Shown one piece after another: positions 1 through 8,136 of a stretch of DNA of 17,920 nucleotides. Position numbers and translations under genes: made by a program. The notes beneath the pieces were generated by a model that did no database searches, was not told the DNA's origin, and was given only the letters and a program-made list of their open reading frames with translations. The stretch's first letter is position 1, and each line of letters starts with the position of its first letter. This DNA is from Pseudomonadota bacterium (lineage in GTDB: Bacteria > Pseudomonadota > Gammaproteobacteria > Burkholderiales > Burkholderiaceae), in the NCBI GenBank assembly GCA_021778935.1, contig JAJYBQ010000020.1, positions 1 through 17,920 on the forward strand, given 5' to 3'.

Positions 1-365
1 CAAATCTCGAACCGCACGCCCTGGGAGCGCAGCTTGTCGATCTGCGCCTTGAACGCCGGAGCGGGGCTCTCCAGCAGGGTCAGGCCCTTGGCATACAGCA
101 CCACCTTCACCTTGAACTTGCCGCCCCAATTCCGCGCCGCATCCAGTCCGTTCTGGATATTGCGCAGCTTCTTGCCCTGGACCTTCTTGTTGTCGGTGGT
201 GAGCGGGACGACCAGGCGCATCAGGCCGTATTTCGCGTGGGTGATGTGGGGTTTCACATATCCGGAATGTCCCGCGTCCGCCGCGGACGCGGGACTGCCA
301 ACCACACATGCCGCCGCGACCAGCGCCACCGACGCCACCGACAACCATGTTTTCTTCAACACCAT
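1..365 (-). CDS. Secreted DsrE-like protein, 3' end beyond window edge
   Basis: The visible part is 121 residues and runs off the left edge. Residues 1-28 form a signal peptide (KK, hydrophobic core, cleavage site ASA before AD), so the mature protein should be periplasmic. The rest resembles the DsrE/DsrF-like fold: a hydrophobic strand near residues 49-54 (MRLVVP), a helix with KLRNIQNGLDAA (66-77), the strand KVKVVLYAKGLTLL (85-98) and the helix-strand QIDKLRSQGVRFEI (108-121). The codon after the last full one begins TG, compatible with the Cys that often follows this strand in the family. The start is set by a strong AAGGAGGAG site just upstream of ATG. It lies 79 bases downstream of the substrate-binding protein gene on the same strand, probably in one transcript. 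DsrE-family proteins are linked to sulfur-compound handling, but secreted members are mostly uncharacterised, so substrate and role are unknown. Confidence 0.75.
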   Translation of the reverse strand, partial: MVLKKTWLSVASVALVAAACVVGSPASAADAGHSGYVKPHITHAKYGLMRLVVPLTTDNKKVQGKKLRNIQNGLDAARNWGGKFKVKVVLYAKGLTLLESPAPAFKAQIDKLRSQGVRFEI

Positions 366-444
366 TGCTCCTCCTTGCGATGAACGCGTTTCACAAAAAT
401 CCAGGCCGGGACGGATCGCGCGTGCCGTCACCCCCCCTTTGCCG

Positions 445-1449
445 TCACTTTCCCTTGTACGCCTTGAATCCGTAGTGCTCGAACACCGCCAGCGCCTTGG
501 GCGAGCGCAGGAAGTCGACCCACATCTGACCCGCCTTCCGATGCGGCGCCCGCTTGAGCACGGTCGCGGCGTAGATTGCCGTCACGTTCTCGGCGGCGGG
601 GATATCCGCCCGGCGGATCGGGTTTCCGGCTTCCTGCTGGAAGATCGCCTCCGATTGCCAGGTCACACCCGCCTGGGCGCGGCCGAGCATCAGGTACAGG
701 GGCGATTGACGATGGTGGATGTGCGTCAGGATGGTCTCCCCGTTCTTCACCTTGGACTCGTATACCGCCTGGACCAACGCTGCACCGCCCGCCTTGTGCA
801 ACGCCGCCTTGATCTGCCGTCCAATGCCCTCAAACGCGGGGTTCGGCATTACCAGATGCACCCCGGGTTTGCCAAGATCCGCAAGATTGCGCACGTGCGC
901 GGGATTTCCTTCCGGCACCATGATGGTGAGCGTGTTGGTCACATAAGGCATCGCGGGACCGCGGGCGTAGCCGTCGACAATCATCTCCTTCACGCGCCGC
1001 ATCCCGGCGGCATAAACGTCCGCGCGCGCCGTCCAGGTCATGTTGCCGACCGTGATCGTGCCGCCCTTCCTGATCTGGTCGGCGAGCAGGCCGGGGGGGA
1101 TCGTTTCGTAGTAAATCTTGCCGCGGAATTCCGGGTGTTCCTTCTCGAACTCCGCCACGAGCGGCGCCATCGCGAAATAGTAGTTGCCGCCGACGAAAAT
1201 CGTGAGCCGGGCGGTCATCGGATTGCCGTGGAAGTCCGGGAGGTTGTCAACTTCCGGAACCGTGAAGTCCAGGCCGCGCCGAGCCACCGGCACGGGATCG
1301 TTCCGGCCGTGGCTCCACGGCGGAAAAAACCGCTCGGCGGAGTTCGCCGTGGCCGCCAACGCCGCGGTCGCGGTCGCGCCGAACAGTACGCAGACAGCTG
1401 CCAAAACGGGAAGGCGACGCGGCGCGGGGAGGGACGGGAGTACACGCAT
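445..1449 (-). CDS. Orphan periplasmic substrate-binding protein (ModA-like / SBP class II)
   Basis: The product is 334 residues from the ATG preceded by GAGGAG at 7 bases; an upstream in-frame ATG at 1533 lacks this and would bury the signal peptide. Residues 1-32 are a signal peptide (two arginines, long hydrophobic run, cleavage ALA before AT), with no lipobox cysteine. The mature protein begins with a Pro-rich segment and EVDNLPDFHG (66-75), then the fold core RLTIFVGGNYYFAMAPLVAEF (81-101), typical of the extracellular solute-binding fold related to ModA. Further signatures are ETIPPGLLADQI (115-126), GNMTWTARADVY (135-146), and a C-terminal PHRKAGQMWVDFLRSP segment like the last helix of ModA-type proteins. 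No permease or ATPase gene is in the window, so it is an orphan here, and its ligand cannot be named. The neighbouring secreted DsrE-like gene hints at a periplasmic sulfur or oxyanion theme; this is inference. Confidence 0.75.
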   Translation of the reverse strand: MRVLPSLPAPRRLPVLAAVCVLFGATATAALAATANSAERFFPPWSHGRNDPVPVARRGLDFTVPEVDNLPDFHGNPMTARLTIFVGGNYYFAMAPLVAEFEKEHPEFRGKIYYETIPPGLLADQIRKGGTITVGNMTWTARADVYAAGMRRVKEMIVDGYARGPAMPYVTNTLTIMVPEGNPAHVRNLADLGKPGVHLVMPNPAFEGIGRQIKAALHKAGGAALVQAVYESKVKNGETILTHIHHRQSPLYLMLGRAQAGVTWQSEAIFQQEAGNPIRRADIPAAENVTAIYAATVLKRAPHRKAGQMWVDFLRSPKALAVFEHYGFKAYKGK

Positions 1450-1736
1450 GGGACGCTCCTCGAGGTCTTCGGTATTTCTCCGCAGCCGGCCACAGCCGAC
1501 GGCAGACGGCCCGGCAGCATAGGATGAAAACATCCCGGACGGACACCCCCCGGATTGAGTAACCGGTCATACCCCTCAAGAGGGAAGGGAAACCCGCTAT
1601 GCACGCATCCTTGCACGCGACGCCGCGGCAGCCCGCGCCGGAACCGGAGGTTGGACGCGACGTCTACCGGGCTCGCCGCCCGCGCCCCCTTGGACGAGCA
1701 TCCGGCGAGCGCCTGCGGGCAGGTCCCGGCGTCCGG
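1450..1736. promoter_or_regulatory. 287-base gap upstream of the substrate-binding gene
   Basis: This gap separates the end of the MFS gene from the start of the substrate-binding gene, both on the minus strand. It should hold the MFS transcript end and the promoter for the substrate-binding/DsrE pair. I see no convincing -35/-10 pair and no strong terminator. Two weak short stems occur (CGGGC/GCCCG at 1668-1682 and CCTGC/GCAGG near 1712-1723). A spaced inverted repeat, TTGAG...CTCAA at 1555-1579, is listed separately. No protein-coding segment is supported here. Confidence 0.4.
1555..1579. repeat. Spaced inverted repeat TTGAG-N15-CTCAA
   Basis: TTGAG at 1555-1559 and CTCAA at 1575-1579 are reverse complements separated by 15 bases that include the palindrome ACCGGT. 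The repeat lies about 105-130 bases upstream of the substrate-binding gene, a reasonable place for an operator. Arms of five bases can arise by chance, so this is only a candidate site. Confidence 0.25.
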
Positions 1737-3062
1737 TCAGCCACGATGCATCCGGTGGCCGATCGCCAGCGCTGCCAGCGTACACACGGATCCGGAAAGC
1801 AGGTACAGACTGACATAGCCCAGACCAAAACGCGCCGACAGGCCCAGTGCGACGACCGGGGCGAACCCAGCCCCGATGAGCCAGGCGAGGTCCGAGGTCA
1901 GTGCTGCGCCGGTGTAGCGGAACCGTGGCGCAAACCAGTCGTTCATCGAACCGGCAGCCTGACCATACGACGTCCCGAGCAGCAAGAAACCAACCAACAG
2001 AAAGACGTCCTGTGCCAAGGACCCACCGCCCAGGAGCTTGGGCACGAAACCGCTGAACACCGCAATGAGGACCGCCAGCACGGCCAGGGTGCTGCGACGT
2101 CCGATGCGATCGGCAATGACACCCGACAGGACCATGCCTGCCGCACCCAGCAGGGCGGCAACGATTTCGACCACGAAGAACCGACTGATCGACTGGCGCG
2201 GATACAGCACGATCCACGACAGCGGAAACACCGTCACCAAGTGAAAGAGCGCGTAGCTTGCCAACGCGCCGAACGCCCCCAGGATTACCACGTACCCCTG
2301 CTCCCGCAGCAGGACCCCGGCCCTTTCCGGATCCAACTCCCGCTCCGCAAAAAGGGTCTGAAACTCGCCCGTCATCACGAGACGCAACCGCGCAAACAGC
2401 GTCACCACGTTGACGGCGACCGCGACGAAAAACGGATATCGCCAACCCCAGTCGAGGAAGTCGGACGGCTGCAGCGAGTGGTGCAGAAAGGCGAACAGGC
2501 CGCAAGCGATGATGAAGCCGATCGGCGCGCCGAGCTGGCCCGTCATCGCATACCAGCCGCGATGCTTCGGCGGCGCGCTGAGCGCCAGCAGCGACGGCAG
2601 CCCATCCCATGCGCCGCCCAGCGCAAACCCTTGGCCGGTGCGAAATCCCGCCAGAAGGACATACGACCAATGGCCCAGTACGGCATAACCGGGAAGAAAG
2701 GCGATCCCCGCCGTGGACGTCCCCAACAGGACCAGCGCCGTGACCAGCTTTGCGCCCCGTCCATGCCGCCGCTGAATTTCCAGAAAAACCAGCGAACCGA
2801 TCGGCCGCGCGATGAATGCAAAGGAAAACACCGTGAACGACCACAGGGTCCCTTCGAGCGGACGCTCGAAGGGAAAGAAAAAGGACGGAAACACCAGCAC
2901 CGACGCGAACCCGTAGACGAAGTAGTCGAAATATTCCGAGACCCGCCCGATCAAGACCCCGATCGCGATCTCGCCGGGAGATATGGCACGGTGCGCATCG
3001 GACAATCCCAGCAGGCCGGGATCCGGCGCTCCATATCGGTCAAGCGTACGGGTGGTGTTCAT
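1737..3062 (-). CDS. MFS transporter (metabolite:H+ symporter-like) next to the cyo operon
   Basis: The product is 441 residues with about 12 predicted membrane helices, an inner-membrane secondary transporter. Family marks include FIARPIGSLVF (83-93), RTGQGFALGG (141-150, the R-x-x-Q-G motif of helix 4), PPKHRGWYAMTGQLGAPIG (164-182) and DRIGRRS (318-324) in the second-half cytoplasmic loop. The overall pattern fits the metabolite:H+ symporter branch (ProP/ShiA/KgtP-like). Oddly, the first-half loop, where D-R-x-G-R-K is usual, reads EIQRRHGRGAK (95-105), so the acidic residue of motif A is displaced. The ATG has GGAG six bases upstream. It is divergent from cyoA; as far as I recall, similar MFS genes accompany cyo operons in some beta- and alphaproteobacteria, so a link to oxidase expression or an electron-donor substrate is possible. 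The substrate is unknown. Confidence 0.85.
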   Translation of the reverse strand: MNTTRTLDRYGAPDPGLLGLSDAHRAISPGEIAIGVLIGRVSEYFDYFVYGFASVLVFPSFFFPFERPLEGTLWSFTVFSFAFIARPIGSLVFLEIQRRHGRGAKLVTALVLLGTSTAGIAFLPGYAVLGHWSYVLLAGFRTGQGFALGGAWDGLPSLLALSAPPKHRGWYAMTGQLGAPIGFIIACGLFAFLHHSLQPSDFLDWGWRYPFFVAVAVNVVTLFARLRLVMTGEFQTLFAERELDPERAGVLLREQGYVVILGAFGALASYALFHLVTVFPLSWIVLYPRQSISRFFVVEIVAALLGAAGMVLSGVIADRIGRRSTLAVLAVLIAVFSGFVPKLLGGGSLAQDVFLLVGFLLLGTSYGQAAGSMNDWFAPRFRYTGAALTSDLAWLIGAGFAPVVALGLSARFGLGYVSLYLLSGSVCTLAALAIGHRMHRG

Positions 3063-3268
3063 CCGGGTCTCCGAGACTCCGAGAAATTCGACGGGAATCC
3101 CTTATTGAGCTTTCGGAAAATGGATGACACCCTACTTCCGCAAGCGTGAGAGAAGGGATATTCGTCGTGCCGCATAGCGAAGACACACCTCCGTCCGCAG
3201 GCCGCGGCCGCACATCAGACGGCTCTATTATGGAGGCTTCGCCGGGCTCCGATACCGACAAAGGAATC
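3063..3268. promoter_or_regulatory. Divergent promoter region between the MFS gene and cyoA
   Basis: This 206-base gap must carry the promoters of the MFS gene (leftward) and the cyo operon (rightward). A TATTAT hexamer at 3226-3231 is a good -10 match for cyoA, but no -35 lies at the usual distance, so an activator-dependent promoter would be needed. On the minus strand the best -35-like hexamer is GTGTCA, with only a poor -10 at the right spacing. A 10-base palindrome, GGCCGCGGCC, lies at 3200-3209. I recognise no ArcA, FNR or other named regulator site with confidence. Confidence 0.45.
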
Positions 3269-4222
3269 ATGGTCTCTTCCTTGCGCTTGCGGTCCCTGCG
3301 CAGCAGCGGCACAGCCGCGGTCACTTCCGCCCTGCTTGCCGGGTGTCACCGGACCGTCTTCGACCCGGCGGGGTATATCGCACGCCAGCAAGGCCGGCTG
3401 GTGATGACCTCCACGCTGCTGATGCTCCTGATCATCGTCCCGGTGATCCTCCTGACGCTGTTCTTCGCCTGGCACTATCGGCAGTCGAACGCCGACGCCG
3501 ACTATCGCCCAGACTGGGACCGCTCCCTGCATCTGGAGTTGGCGATCTGGGCCGCGCCGCTGCTGATCGTCATCGCGCTGGGCGCGCTCACCTGGATCGG
3601 CAGCCACACGCTCGATCCATTCCGTCCCTTGCACCGCATCGACGATCAGCGTACGGTCGCCGCGAACACCCGTCCGCTGCTCGTCGACGTGGTCGCGCTC
3701 GACTGGAAATGGCTGTTCATCTATCCGGCGCAGGGCATTGCGGTGGTGAACGAAGCGGCGGCGCCGATCGACGTGCCGATCCGCTTCCGGATCACCTCCG
3801 AATCGGTGATGAACGCGTTCTTCGTCCCTGCGCTGGCCGGCCAGATCTACGCCATGCCCGGAATGCGCTCCGAACTCAACGCGGTCATCAACCGCCCGGG
3901 CGACTTCCGCGGCTTCTCCTCCAGCTACAGCGGTGCCGGGTTCTCCCACATGGAGTTCCGGTTCCTGGGCATGACCCCCGAACGGTTCGCGCAGTGGATC
4001 CAGCGCAATCGCGATGCCCCCGCCCGCCTCGACCGCGCGGCGTACCTGCGTCTGGTCCGGCCAAGCATCGCCGATCCGGTCCGCCGATACGGGACGATCG
4101 ATCCCGCGATGTTCCGATCCATCGTCGACCGCTGCCTCGAGCCATCTCGATCCTGCCCACACCCGACCAGCGCGCCCCCGTCGCGTGCGGCCGCCTCGAT
4201 GGCCGACGGAGCCAGAGAATGA
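3269..4222 (+). CDS. cyoA: Cytochrome bo3 quinol oxidase subunit II
   Basis: A 317-residue inner-membrane lipoprotein, subunit II of the quinol-oxidising, proton-pumping terminal oxidase. The start is the ATG after AAGGA (5-base spacing); in-frame ATGs at 3146 and 3230 would add a non-hydrophobic leader. A lipobox LAGC places the lipidated Cys at residue 26. Membrane helices lie near 47-68 and 91-111, followed by a periplasmic cupredoxin domain with [18 protein letters not shown] (145-162), [21 protein letters not shown] and [16 protein letters not shown]. The sequence aligns with E. coli CyoA, and the Cys/His/Met ligands of the CuA site found in cytochrome c oxidases are absent, which identifies quinol rather than cytochrome c as donor. 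The C-terminal tail ([17 protein letters not shown]) looks disordered. The stop overlaps the cyoB start as ATGA, implying translational coupling. Confidence 0.95.
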   Translation: MVSSLRLRSLRSSGTAAVTSALLAGCHRTVFDPAGYIARQQGRLVMTSTLLMLLIIVPVILLTLFFAWHYRQSNADADYRPDWDRSLHLELAIWAAPLLIVIALGALTWIGSHTLDPFRPLHRIDDQRTVAANTRPLLVDVVALDWKWLFIYPAQGIAVVNEAAAPIDVPIRFRITSESVMNAFFVPALAGQIYAMPGMRSELNAVINRPGDFRGFSSSYSGAGFSHMEFRFLGMTPERFAQWIQRNRDAPARLDRAAYLRLVRPSIADPVRRYGTIDPAMFRSIVDRCLEPSRSCPHPTSAPPSRAAASMADGARE

Positions 4223-6222
4223 GCGGATCGAACGGCGTACGGCAACTCCTGCTCGGTCGCCTGAGTCTTGAAGCGATTCCCTACCATGAGCCGATCCTCG
4301 TCGGAACCTTTGTGGTGGTTGCGCTCGGCACCATCGCGACTCTGGCGGCGGTGACCCACTTCCGCGCCTGGGGTCCGCTCTGGCGCGACTGGATCACCAG
4401 CACCGACCACAAGCGGATCGGCGTGATGTACGTCGTGCTGGGCCTGATCATGCTGCTGCGGGGGTTCAGCGACGCGGTGATGATGCGCATCCAGCAGGCG
4501 GTCTCGTTCGGGAACTCCGCCGGCTACCTCCCGCCCTACCACTACGACCAGATCTTCACGGCGCACGGCGTGATCATGATCTTCTTCGTGGCCATGCCGC
4601 TCGTCGTCGGCCTGATGAACTTCGTCGTCCCGCTGCAGATCGGCGCGCGCGACGTAGCGTTCCCGTTCCTGAACAACTTCAGCTTCTGGATGACGGCATT
4701 CGGGGCGGTGCTGATCATGCTCTCGCTGTTCGTCGGGAACTTCGCCCGAACCGGATGGCTGGCCTATCCGCCGCTGTCGGAACCGGCATACAGCCCCGAC
4801 GTCGGCGTCGATTACTACATCTGGTCCCTCCAGGTGGCCGGCGTCGGCTCCCTGCTGTCGGGCGTCAACATGATCGCCACGATCGTCAAAATGCGCGCCC
4901 CCGGCATGAGCCTGATGCGAATGCCGGTGTTCACCTGGACCGCCCTGTGCTCCAACATCCTGATCGTGGCCGCGTTTCCGGTCCTGACCGCATGCCTGGC
5001 GTTGCTGGCCCTCGACCGCTACGTCGGAACGCATTTCTTCACCAACGGCGGCGGCGGCAGCCCGATGATGTACGTCAACCTGATCTGGATCTGGGGCCAC
5101 CCCGAGGTATACATCCTGGTGCTGCCGGTGTTCGGGGTGTTTTCCGAGGTAGTGGCCACGTTTTGCGGCAAACGGCTGTTCGGCTACGCATCCATGGTCT
5201 ACGCCAGCGTGGTCATCACGGTGCTCTCGTATCTCGTCTGGCTGCACCACTTCTTCACCATGGGATCCGGAGCCAGCGTCAATGCGTTTTTCGGGATTGC
5301 GACGATGATCATCGCGATTCCCACCGGCGCCAAGGTTTTCAACTGGATGTTCACGATGTACCGCGGCCGCATCCGTTACGAAGTGCCCATGCTCTGGACG
5401 ATGGGTTTCCTGATCACCTTCGTGGTCGGCGGAATGAGCGGCGTGCTGCTGGCGGTCCCGCCGGCCGACTTCATCCTGCACAACAGCCTCTTCCTGGTCG
5501 CGCACTTCCACAACGTCATCATCGGCGGGGTGGTGTTCGGCAGCATGTCCGGCATCACATACTGGTTCCCGAAAGCGTTCGGCTTCCGCCTCGACCCCCT
5601 CCTCGGAAAGCTCTCGTTCTGGTTCTGGCTGATCGGGTTCTACTTCGCATTCGTTCCGCTCTATGCACTCGGGCTGATGGGGATCACCCGCCGCCTGAGC
5701 CACTTCGACGATCCGTCACTGCGGATCTGGTTCGAGGTCGCCGCATTCGGCACCGCATTGATTTTTCTGGGGATCGGGAGCTTCCTGCTCAGCGTCGTGA
5801 TGGGCTACCGCCACCGCGACCGGTTGCGCGATCGCACCGGGGACCCCTGGAACGGGCGCACCCTGGAGTGGTCCACCGCCTCACCCCCGCCGCCCTACAA
5901 CTTTGCCTTCACTCCCCGGGTGAACGACAAGGATGCCTGGCACGACATGAAGCAAAACGGCTACGTGCGTCCCACGGACGGATTCATTCCGATCCACCTG
6001 CCGCGCAACACCGAAGCCGGGTTCATCCTGGCTGCGCTCAGCGCCGCCTGTGCGTTCGGCCTGATCTGGCATATGTGGCTGGCGGCGGGGCTCGCATTCG
6101 TTGCGCTCGTCCTCGCCACCATCCGCCATACCTTCCGCTACGACGGCGGCTTCTCCCTGTCCGCGGACGAAGTCGCGAACACCGAGCGCCGACGCACGCG
6201 GATGCAGGCTGAACATGCCTGA
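4219..6222 (+). CDS. cyoB: Cytochrome bo3 quinol oxidase subunit I
   Basis: A 667-residue heme-copper oxidase catalytic subunit (E. coli CyoB has 663). The key residues sit at a constant +10 offset from E. coli: low-spin heme ligand H116 (TAHGVIM) and H431; CuB ligands H294, H343 and H344; the cross-linked Y298 in WGHPEVYI; high-spin heme ligand H429 (VAHFHNV); E296; D-channel D145 (GARDVAFP) and K-channel K372 (PTGAKVFNW). It is therefore an intact A-type oxidase that should reduce oxygen to water and pump protons. About 15 membrane helices are expected, including the extra N- and C-terminal helices typical of CyoB. The start overlaps the end of cyoA by four bases, and the 3' end overlaps cyoC by eight. 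Confidence 0.97.
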   Translation: MSGSNGVRQLLLGRLSLEAIPYHEPILVGTFVVVALGTIATLAAVTHFRAWGPLWRDWITSTDHKRIGVMYVVLGLIMLLRGFSDAVMMRIQQAVSFGNSAGYLPPYHYDQIFTAHGVIMIFFVAMPLVVGLMNFVVPLQIGARDVAFPFLNNFSFWMTAFGAVLIMLSLFVGNFARTGWLAYPPLSEPAYSPDVGVDYYIWSLQVAGVGSLLSGVNMIATIVKMRAPGMSLMRMPVFTWTALCSNILIVAAFPVLTACLALLALDRYVGTHFFTNGGGGSPMMYVNLIWIWGHPEVYILVLPVFGVFSEVVATFCGKRLFGYASMVYASVVITVLSYLVWLHHFFTMGSGASVNAFFGIATMIIAIPTGAKVFNWMFTMYRGRIRYEVPMLWTMGFLITFVVGGMSGVLLAVPPADFILHNSLFLVAHFHNVIIGGVVFGSMSGITYWFPKAFGFRLDPLLGKLSFWFWLIGFYFAFVPLYALGLMGITRRLSHFDDPSLRIWFEVAAFGTALIFLGIGSFLLSVVMGYRHRDRLRDRTGDPWNGRTLEWSTASPPPPYNFAFTPRVNDKDAWHDMKQNGYVRPTDGFIPIHLPRNTEAGFILAALSAACAFGLIWHMWLAAGLAFVALVLATIRHTFRYDGGFSLSADEVANTERRRTRMQAEHA

Positions 6223-6835
6223 TCCCTCCGCCAACGCCACCGCGGAACCGCGATTCCACATTACCGAAGCGGCGCATGCGCCCGACAGCACCTTGCTGGG
6301 GTTCTGGGTGTACCTGATGAGCGACTGCCTGCTGTTCGCCGCGCTGTTCGCGTGCTACGGCGTGCTGGGCCGGCACTACGACGGCGGTCCGACCGGCGCA
6401 CAGGTGTTCGACTTGGCCACGGTGGCCGTCAACACCACGCTGCTGTTACTGTCCTCGATCACCTACGGCGTTGCCGTAGTGCGAATGCAGGCCGGCTCCC
6501 CCACCGGTACGATCGCGTGGCTGGTATGCACCGGACTACTTGGCGCAGGCTTCGTCGGCATCGAACTCCGGGAATTTTCCCGGCTGATCGCCGATGGCGC
6601 GGGCCCCGGGCGCAGCGCATTCCTGTCGTCCTTCTTTGCTTTGGTCGGAACGCATGGGTTGCACGTGACGTTCGGCCTCGTATGGCTGGCCACGCTCGTG
6701 ATCCAGGTAGGCCGCTACGGCCTGGTCGAGGCCAACCGGCGCCGTGTGATGTGTCTTTCGCTGTTTTGGCACTTCCTCGACATCATCTGGGTCGGCGTCT
6801 TCACCTTCGTCTATCTGATCGGCGTTCTTCCATGA
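6215..6835 (+). CDS. cyoC: Cytochrome bo3 quinol oxidase subunit III
   Basis: A 206-residue subunit III with five predicted membrane helices near 27-51, 65-88, 98-118, 138-163 and 179-203, as in E. coli CyoC (204 residues). Family marks are [19 protein letters not shown] (28-46), ELREF (117-121), [11 protein letters not shown] (145-155) and [12 protein letters not shown] (185-196). The start at 6215 lies inside the last codons of cyoB (8-base overlap); an earlier in-frame ATG at 6101 would read through cyoB sequence and is rejected. The ribosome site is weak (AGG-like), consistent with coupling to cyoB. It binds no redox cofactor; subunit III is thought to stabilise subunit I and proton uptake. 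Confidence 0.95.
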   Translation: MPDPSANATAEPRFHITEAAHAPDSTLLGFWVYLMSDCLLFAALFACYGVLGRHYDGGPTGAQVFDLATVAVNTTLLLLSSITYGVAVVRMQAGSPTGTIAWLVCTGLLGAGFVGIELREFSRLIADGAGPGRSAFLSSFFALVGTHGLHVTFGLVWLATLVIQVGRYGLVEANRRRVMCLSLFWHFLDIIWVGVFTFVYLIGVLP

Positions 6836-7215
6836 GCGAACCCGCGCAGTATTCCCACTCCGGGAAAGAGTCGGGAGGGGAAGCCGAGCGGATCACTTTC
6901 CGGGGCTATGCCACCGGATTCATTCTGTCGGCGATTCTCACGACGATTGCATTCTGGCTGGTCATGGACAAGCACATCGCAAGCGCCAATGCCCTGACCG
7001 TCGTGCTGCTCGCCCTGGCCCTGACGCAGGTCGTCGTCCATATGCGGTATTTCCTGCACATGAATAGCCGCTCCGAAAATGGATGGAACCTGCTCGCACT
7101 GATCTTCACCGCCATCCTGGTGTTCATCCTGCTCACCGGATCGGCCTGGATCATGTACCACCTCGGCCGGAACCTGATGCCCACGACCGCGACGCAGTCG
7201 CGCAACCTGCCATGA
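6832..7215 (+). CDS. cyoD: Cytochrome bo3 quinol oxidase subunit IV
   Basis: A 127-residue membrane protein with three helices near 26-44, 52-72 and 85-108 and a hydrophilic N-terminus, matching CyoD in size and topology (109 residues in E. coli). The family signature TQVVVHMRYFLHMN spans 65-78, followed by the W-N-x-x-x-x-x-F-T segment at the start of helix 3. The ATGA overlap with cyoC indicates coupled translation. It is the last gene of the operon, ending nine bases before a perfect hairpin shared with the convergent cyoE gene. The family assists assembly of the CuB site in subunit I. Confidence 0.93.
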   Translation: MSEPAQYSHSGKESGGEAERITFRGYATGFILSAILTTIAFWLVMDKHIASANALTVVLLALALTQVVVHMRYFLHMNSRSENGWNLLALIFTAILVFILLTGSAWIMYHLGRNLMPTTATQSRNLP

Positions 7216-7223
7216 GGGGAGCC

Positions 7224-7244
7224 ATCGCCCGGCGTCCGGGCGAT
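7224..7244. terminator. Hairpin between convergent cyoD and cyoE
   Basis: A perfect 9-base-pair stem, ATCGCCCGG / CCGGGCGAT, with a three-base loop (CGT) fills the gap between the two convergent stop codons; its right end touches the cyoE stop. It could end both transcripts. No T-run follows on either strand, so if it works by intrinsic termination it is atypical; it may instead stabilise 3' ends or act together with Rho. Confidence 0.55.
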
Positions 7245-8104
7245 CAATAGCGGCAGCCCAGTCCGATATCGACCACGGCCGCGAGCATCAGCAGTCCTAG
7301 GTAGGCGAGGGACACCCGGAAATTGGCCATCGCACGGTCGCGCGACGGTTCACGCAGCAAGGCCGCGCTGGAGCGCAGGAACCAGGCGCCCAAGGCCAGC
7401 GCGCACGCCAGGTACAACGGCCCGAGGCCGAGGGCCGCCGGCAAAAGCCCCGCGAGCACCAGCGCCAGGGCGTTCGCAAAGATGACACGCGCCGCCGGAC
7501 GCTCGGCGAGGACCGCCGGCATCATCGGGATTCCCGCGGCGACATAATCGGCCCGGTACGCCAGTGCGAGGCTCCAGAAATGCGGCGGCGTCCACAGGAA
7601 CAGCACCGCCGCAAACGCAAGGACCGGCGCGGATACGCCGGTCCCGGCCGCCGTCGCGCCGGCCAGCACGGCAAAGCTTCCTGCCAGGCCGCCGATCACG
7701 ATGTTCCAGGGGGTGCGGCGCTTGAGCCAGCGCGTGTAGACGACCGCGTACGTGAGGAAGCCCGCCGCCGCATACCCGGCGCAAACCGGGTTGCAGGCGA
7801 ACCATGCGAGCAGGAATCCGCCCGCCGCGACCAGGGCGATCAGCGCGTACCAGTGGCGGCCTGCGGTCAGGCGCCCGGTGGCGAAGGCGCGTCGGCAGGT
7901 ACGCTCCATCCGCGTGTCCAGATCCCGTTCCGCCAACTGGTTGTAAGCACCCGCCGCCGCAGCCAAGGCCACCACCGCGCACACCATCGCGAGGGCCTGC
8001 CCGGGCAATCGCAGACTCCCCGCGCGTACGACCGAACCGAACAACGCGGTCAGACCGATCGTCAGGCCGATCCGCAATTTGCACAGATCGAAGAGAAGTC
8101 GCAC
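7244..8104 (-). CDS. cyoE: Protoheme IX farnesyltransferase (heme O synthase)
   Basis: A 286-residue UbiA-superfamily polytopic membrane enzyme that adds a farnesyl group to heme b, giving the heme O needed at the CyoB active site. The prenyl-diphosphate site is present: N55-x3-E59-x-D61-x-D63-x2-M66-x-R68-T69, then the family motif LTYAVVYTRWLKRRTPWNIVIGG and the LWTPPHFWSLALAYRADY block. The usual GGxAGA(x)PP segment reads GGLAGSFAVLAG, a mild divergence. The start is GTG at 8104; an in-frame stop lies a few codons upstream and no ATG is available, and the ribosome site is poor. It follows lipA by 32 bases on the minus strand and converges on cyoD, so it sits beside its partner oxidase but on the opposing transcript. 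Confidence 0.93.
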   Translation of the reverse strand: MRLLFDLCKLRIGLTIGLTALFGSVVRAGSLRLPGQALAMVCAVVALAAAAGAYNQLAERDLDTRMERTCRRAFATGRLTAGRHWYALIALVAAGGFLLAWFACNPVCAGYAAAGFLTYAVVYTRWLKRRTPWNIVIGGLAGSFAVLAGATAAGTGVSAPVLAFAAVLFLWTPPHFWSLALAYRADYVAAGIPMMPAVLAERPAARVIFANALALVLAGLLPAALGLGPLYLACALALGAWFLRSSAALLREPSRDRAMANFRVSLAYLGLLMLAAVVDIGLGCRY

Positions 8105-8136
8105 GGAAGAATGCAGGGTTTACACCGTGACCCGAA

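Noticed and set aside
34..1527. Long open frame on the plus strand opposite the substrate-binding gene
   Set aside because: Its translation has no recognisable domain and is Arg/His/Pro-rich as expected for the antisense of a GC-rich gene; the minus-strand protein has a signal peptide, ribosome site and family motifs.
1668..1723. Possible terminator stems after the MFS stop
   Set aside because: Only five-base stems without a T-run; this many short GC stems are expected by chance in such DNA.
1599..3149. 516-codon open frame on the plus strand opposite the MFS gene
   Set aside because: Highly charged Gln/Arg-rich translation without motifs; the minus strand encodes a coherent 12-helix transporter.
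3200..3209. GGCCGCGGCC palindrome in the MFS/cyoA gap as a regulator site
   Set aside because: Short all-GC palindromes are common in this composition and no second copy is present; noted only as part of the gap.
3925..5703. 592-codon antisense open frame across cyoA and cyoB
   Set aside because: Asp/His/Glu/Gln-rich composition mirrors the codons of hydrophobic cyoB residues on the other strand; all catalytic residues of CyoB are in the plus frame.
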